Below, in pieces: positions 22,986-25,123 of a stretch of 25,123 nucleotides of DNA. The DNA lies in contig CAZFZL010000006.1 in the NCBI GenBank assembly GCA_964523005.1, positions 1-25,123 on the forward strand, in the 5' to 3' direction. A model generated the notes under the pieces. The model searched no databases, had not been told where the DNA came from, and saw only the letters and a program-made list of their open reading frames with translations. The DNA comes from UMGS1307 sp964523005 (lineage in GTDB: Bacteria > Bacillota > Clostridia > Oscillospirales > CAG-382). Every line of letters begins with the position of its first letter. The first letter of the stretch is position 1. Both the position numbers and the translations under genes were made by a program.

Positions 22986-23935
22986 TCAAGCGCCTTCTCT
23001 TCGTCGCTGCCGGCAAGCGCGAACAATGCAAGCAGTCCCTCCGGAAGTTTTCCGAACGCAGCGTATACGGGAAGCGCCGCAGCACAGCTCACAAGCGCAG
23101 GCAGCAGCATTTCCGGATCGGCTGCTGCCGAGAAAAGCACCGTCACCGCCAGTGAAAAGAAAACGGCGTAGTTTTTCGTGTACACGAACAGGAACCCGGC
23201 CGATAGCCCGCAAAGTCCGAACGCCGGGAAATATGACATATCGCCGCAGCCGAGCGCACAAACGAAGCCGCACACACAGCCCAACAACATTGAGACCGAC
23301 GGCCGTGCAAGCGCCGCTTTTTTAGAGCAGAACAGTATCAGCGCGACCGACCACACGGCGCTGAGAGAAAAAACACCATACCTGACGGCAGAAAATACGC
23401 ATGCGAACGTGAAGCACACCGCGATCTGGGCCACGCGCCTGTGAGCCGCTCCGAGCGGCGGCTTGACGGAGAAAAGCCCCATGAAAAGAAATGTGAAAAG
23501 CGGAAGCACTGTGCTGTACGCGCAGCTTTGCGAAAGCTCAAGGAAGGTGCGCGACGAAGCAAGATAAGAGCCGGCGGCGAGCGCAGCCGCCGCGGCAACC
23601 GACAGCAGTGACGTGAAGAGTGCCGAAAGCCGCTTGTGCGAACGGTGGAGAAGCCCCTTGACGAGAATGACTATCAGGCATATCAAAAGGTTGACCGCAA
23701 CGGATTTTCCGGCGAAAGCGCATGAGAAAAACGTTCCGAGAAATATCGGAAACAGAAGCTTGTCCGTGCACAGCAGCAGCGCAAGCGAAAAAGGATTTAT
23801 TCCGCTTCCGAAGCTGTATATTCCGAACAGAAACGAAACGAGCATCATCGGAAATGCATTCTTTTCGCCGAAAGCCCGGGCGGTAAACGATACGATCCGT
23901 GAGAGAGGGTTGAAGGAGCGTTTTGAAATATCCAT
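22871..23935 (-). CDS. spoIIE: SpoIIE N-terminal part: multi-pass membrane domain (separated by frameshift)
   Basis: Starting at ATG 23935 (MDISKRSFNPLSRIV), this frame gives about ten hydrophobic segments, including FPMMLVSFLFGIYSFGSGIN, matching the SpoIIE N-terminal membrane domain that targets the protein to the polar septum. AAGGTG lies 8 nt upstream of that ATG. Longer in-frame starts to 24001 would run through the predicted promoter and are rejected. After LEETAAATTLA the frame turns into basic Ser/His/Arg-rich sequence and stops at 22871, while family-like sequence continues in the frame one base back. Read together, the two halves span about 740 codons, close to normal SpoIIE size (827 in B. 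subtilis). Confidence 0.82.
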   Translation of the reverse strand: MDISKRSFNPLSRIVSFTARAFGEKNAFPMMLVSFLFGIYSFGSGINPFSLALLLCTDKLLFPIFLGTFFSCAFAGKSVAVNLLICLIVILVKGLLHRSHKRLSALFTSLLSVAAAAALAAGSYLASSRTFLELSQSCAYSTVLPLFTFLFMGLFSVKPPLGAAHRRVAQIAVCFTFACVFSAVRYGVFSLSAVWSVALILFCSKKAALARPSVSMLLGCVCGFVCALGCGDMSYFPAFGLCGLSAGFLFVYTKNYAVFFSLAVTVLFSAAADPEMLLPALVSCAAALPVYAAFGKLPEGLLALFALAGSDEEKALEETAAATTLAHNSKNHSPRSRAHSFRRRVPALHAPKSC

Positions 23936-23963
23936 ACGAGACACCTTGTGTTTTGATAAAAGA

Positions 23964-23998
23964 ATTCTACTCCGAACATGACGCGACGTATGTCGAAA
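23964..23998 (-). promoter_or_regulatory. Predicted Spo0A-dependent sigma-A promoter of spoIIE
   Basis: On the minus strand, TAGAAT (23969-23964) is a good -10 placed 22 nt downstream of a TTCGAC -35-like element within TTTCGACA (23998-23991). The opposite strand reads TGTCGAA, the exact Spo0A-box core. Bacillus spoIIE and spoIIG promoters have the same unusually long 21-22 nt spacing with 0A boxes at the -35 (family knowledge). The predicted start near 23957 leaves a 22-nt leader holding AAGGTG. Confidence 0.6.
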
Positions 23999-24080
23999 CA
24001 AAAAAGCCGGTACGGTATTGTTTCTTTATCTTTTGAAGGAATGCGTATCTTTACCGAAACATTTGACGTCTGCGGCGTTG

Positions 24081-25123
24081 TTAAGTCTTATTTTTATAAA
24101 GATTGTCGATTTTATCTTCAGTGAATGCGCAAAGCTCCCTTGCCGTTTCGGCGCTGACTGCTTCTGCGAACAGGCGAAACCCTTCCGGAGACGGTATCAC
24201 TGTAACACAGCCGCTGTCGTACACGAGCCGCACGCCGTCGTCGCTCTCAGCGCTGTTTTCTTCTTTTTTCAACGCGCTCACCGTCAAGACGAGCTTATCA
24301 GCATCAGCCGGATGTGTCAGTTCGTTTACGGCAAAGGGGATTTTGCCGATTGCTTCCCCGAGCGTCTGTCCTGTTCGCGAAAGATACGAAACGAGAAGCT
24401 CTCCGAGCGCTCTCGCGTCACGAAGCATATGCATTGACGCGGCGACGGCACGCGATGCGTTTTCAGAGGAGTCGGCAGGTGTGTGGGTGTAGTGGACGAC
24501 CGACGCGCCGAGGCTGACAAGATGTGCGGTCAGTGCTTCCGGAAACGGCGACGGCACGGCAAACGTGCGTATTTTGCGATGAATCGCTTCGGTCAGGCAA
24601 AGATAAAGCAGCTCATAGTGCGAGCACAGGCTGCAAACGAGATGTGTTCCGCAATCCGATATACGGCAGCCGTCGGGAAGCGGCGGCAAGGGATATTCCG
24701 CTTCATACAAGAGCGAAAGCAGATGCGAAACGTCGTCGCTTTCACCATAGCGTTCAGCCGGTTTTATGCCTGACGCCGAAAGCGACGTGATCTTTCTCTC
24801 GTCTTCGCGCGTCGGCGGCAGAGAAAACCTGTCGAACAGCGATATTTTACCGCCGCGGGATAAGAGTGCGCCTGCAAGCGAAAACCGTCGCACCGCATAG
24901 GCGCACACCGCTTCGTTTGCGCTTCCGAGATAAACGGCGCACTTCCCTGCCGCGCGAACACCTGCCATCATAATATCGGCGCACGCAGTACTGTCTGCCA
25001 TTATTCCGACAGGATCGCCGAAGCACATCGCAGCGGCATACGAGAGCGGAAAAAGAAGCCTTGCGCTTCCGACGCCGCCTTCATCGCACTGTGCAACGCC
25101 TTCACAAACAAACACGCCGCTCG
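24081..25123 (-). CDS. Degenerate alpha-D-phosphohexomutase-like protein (5' end outside window)
   Basis: The frame is open to the window edge, so about ten N-terminal residues are probably missing. Counting from the GTG at 25115, residues 36-96 follow domain I of phosphoglucosamine/phosphomannomutases (VGIMADSTACADIMMAGVRA, then YAVRRFSLAGALL). Residues 184-255 resemble domain III (LGASVV, then DARALGELLVSYLSRTGQTL). Residues 293-336 resemble domain IV (DDGVRLVYDSGCVTVIPS, then RLFAEAVSAETARELC). The catalytic loops are gone: the phosphoserine loop TASHNP is LSRGGK (85-90), no DGDADR-type metal loop is found, and RPSGTEP is IPSPEGF (307-313). At about 350 residues it is some 100 shorter than active enzymes. 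A Cys-rich stretch (C150, C155, C161, C164) is unusual. A regulatory or binding role is possible; function unknown. Confidence 0.6.
   Translation of the reverse strand, partial: SGVFVCEGVAQCDEGGVGSARLLFPLSYAAAMCFGDPVGIMADSTACADIMMAGVRAAGKCAVYLGSANEAVCAYAVRRFSLAGALLSRGGKISLFDRFSLPPTREDERKITSLSASGIKPAERYGESDDVSHLLSLLYEAEYPLPPLPDGCRISDCGTHLVCSLCSHYELLYLCLTEAIHRKIRTFAVPSPFPEALTAHLVSLGASVVHYTHTPADSSENASRAVAASMHMLRDARALGELLVSYLSRTGQTLGEAIGKIPFAVNELTHPADADKLVLTVSALKKEENSAESDDGVRLVYDSGCVTVIPSPEGFRLFAEAVSAETARELCAFTEDKIDNLYKNKT

Noticed and set aside
22381..23325. A 314-codon plus-strand open frame opposite spoIIE
   Set aside because: It is antisense to clear SpoIIE sequence on both sides of the frameshift and has low-complexity Ser/Arg-rich composition.

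Overview
The window looks like the chromosome of an endospore-forming clostridial Firmicute, most likely an Oscillospirales/Ruminococcaceae-type gut bacterium. This is inferred from moderately high GC, consensus sigma-A promoters, GG-rich ribosome binding sites, cotJABC, spoIIE, KtrAB and a nagA/ROK pair. No rRNA, tRNA, insertion sequence, phage gene or CRISPR array was seen, and no gap between genes exceeds about 190 bases.

Layout. (1) 1-5010, plus strand: the conserved origin-proximal block, with the end of yidC, then khpB (jag), mnmE, mnmG and rsmG (membrane insertion, RNA binding, tRNA U34 modification, 16S rRNA methylation). (2) 5016-6820, minus strand: a GNAT acetyltransferase and the spore coat operon cotJA-cotJB-cotJC. 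(3) 6993-9332, plus: a Nudix hydrolase, then a double zinc-ribbon membrane protein and a secreted TPM-domain protein with their own promoter. (4) 9412-12925, plus: the two half-transporters of a heterodimeric ABC exporter. (5) 17567-12993, minus: a tight four-gene operon with a perfect consensus promoter, ktrB-ktrA (K+ uptake), a CaCA-family Na+/Ca2+-type antiporter and a DUF1846/UPF0371 protein. (6) 17741-20373, plus: nagA and a variant ROK-type sugar kinase-like protein (amino sugar use). (7) 20527-21702, plus: a lipoprotein of unknown function with a 27-bp tandem repeat. (8) 25123-21717, minus: a catalytically degenerate phosphohexomutase-like protein (5' end outside the window), then spoIIE with a Spo0A-type promoter. 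SpoIIE is split by one frameshift.

The most interesting items are the phosphohexomutase homologue that appears to have lost all its catalytic loops, the broken (or recoded) spoIIE beside an intact cotJ operon, the ROK-like protein with an extra N-terminal domain, and an 18-nt promoter block shared almost exactly by nagA and the repeat lipoprotein. I saw no defence system or other clearly new multi-gene system. All assignments rest on reading motifs by eye; no database search was possible.
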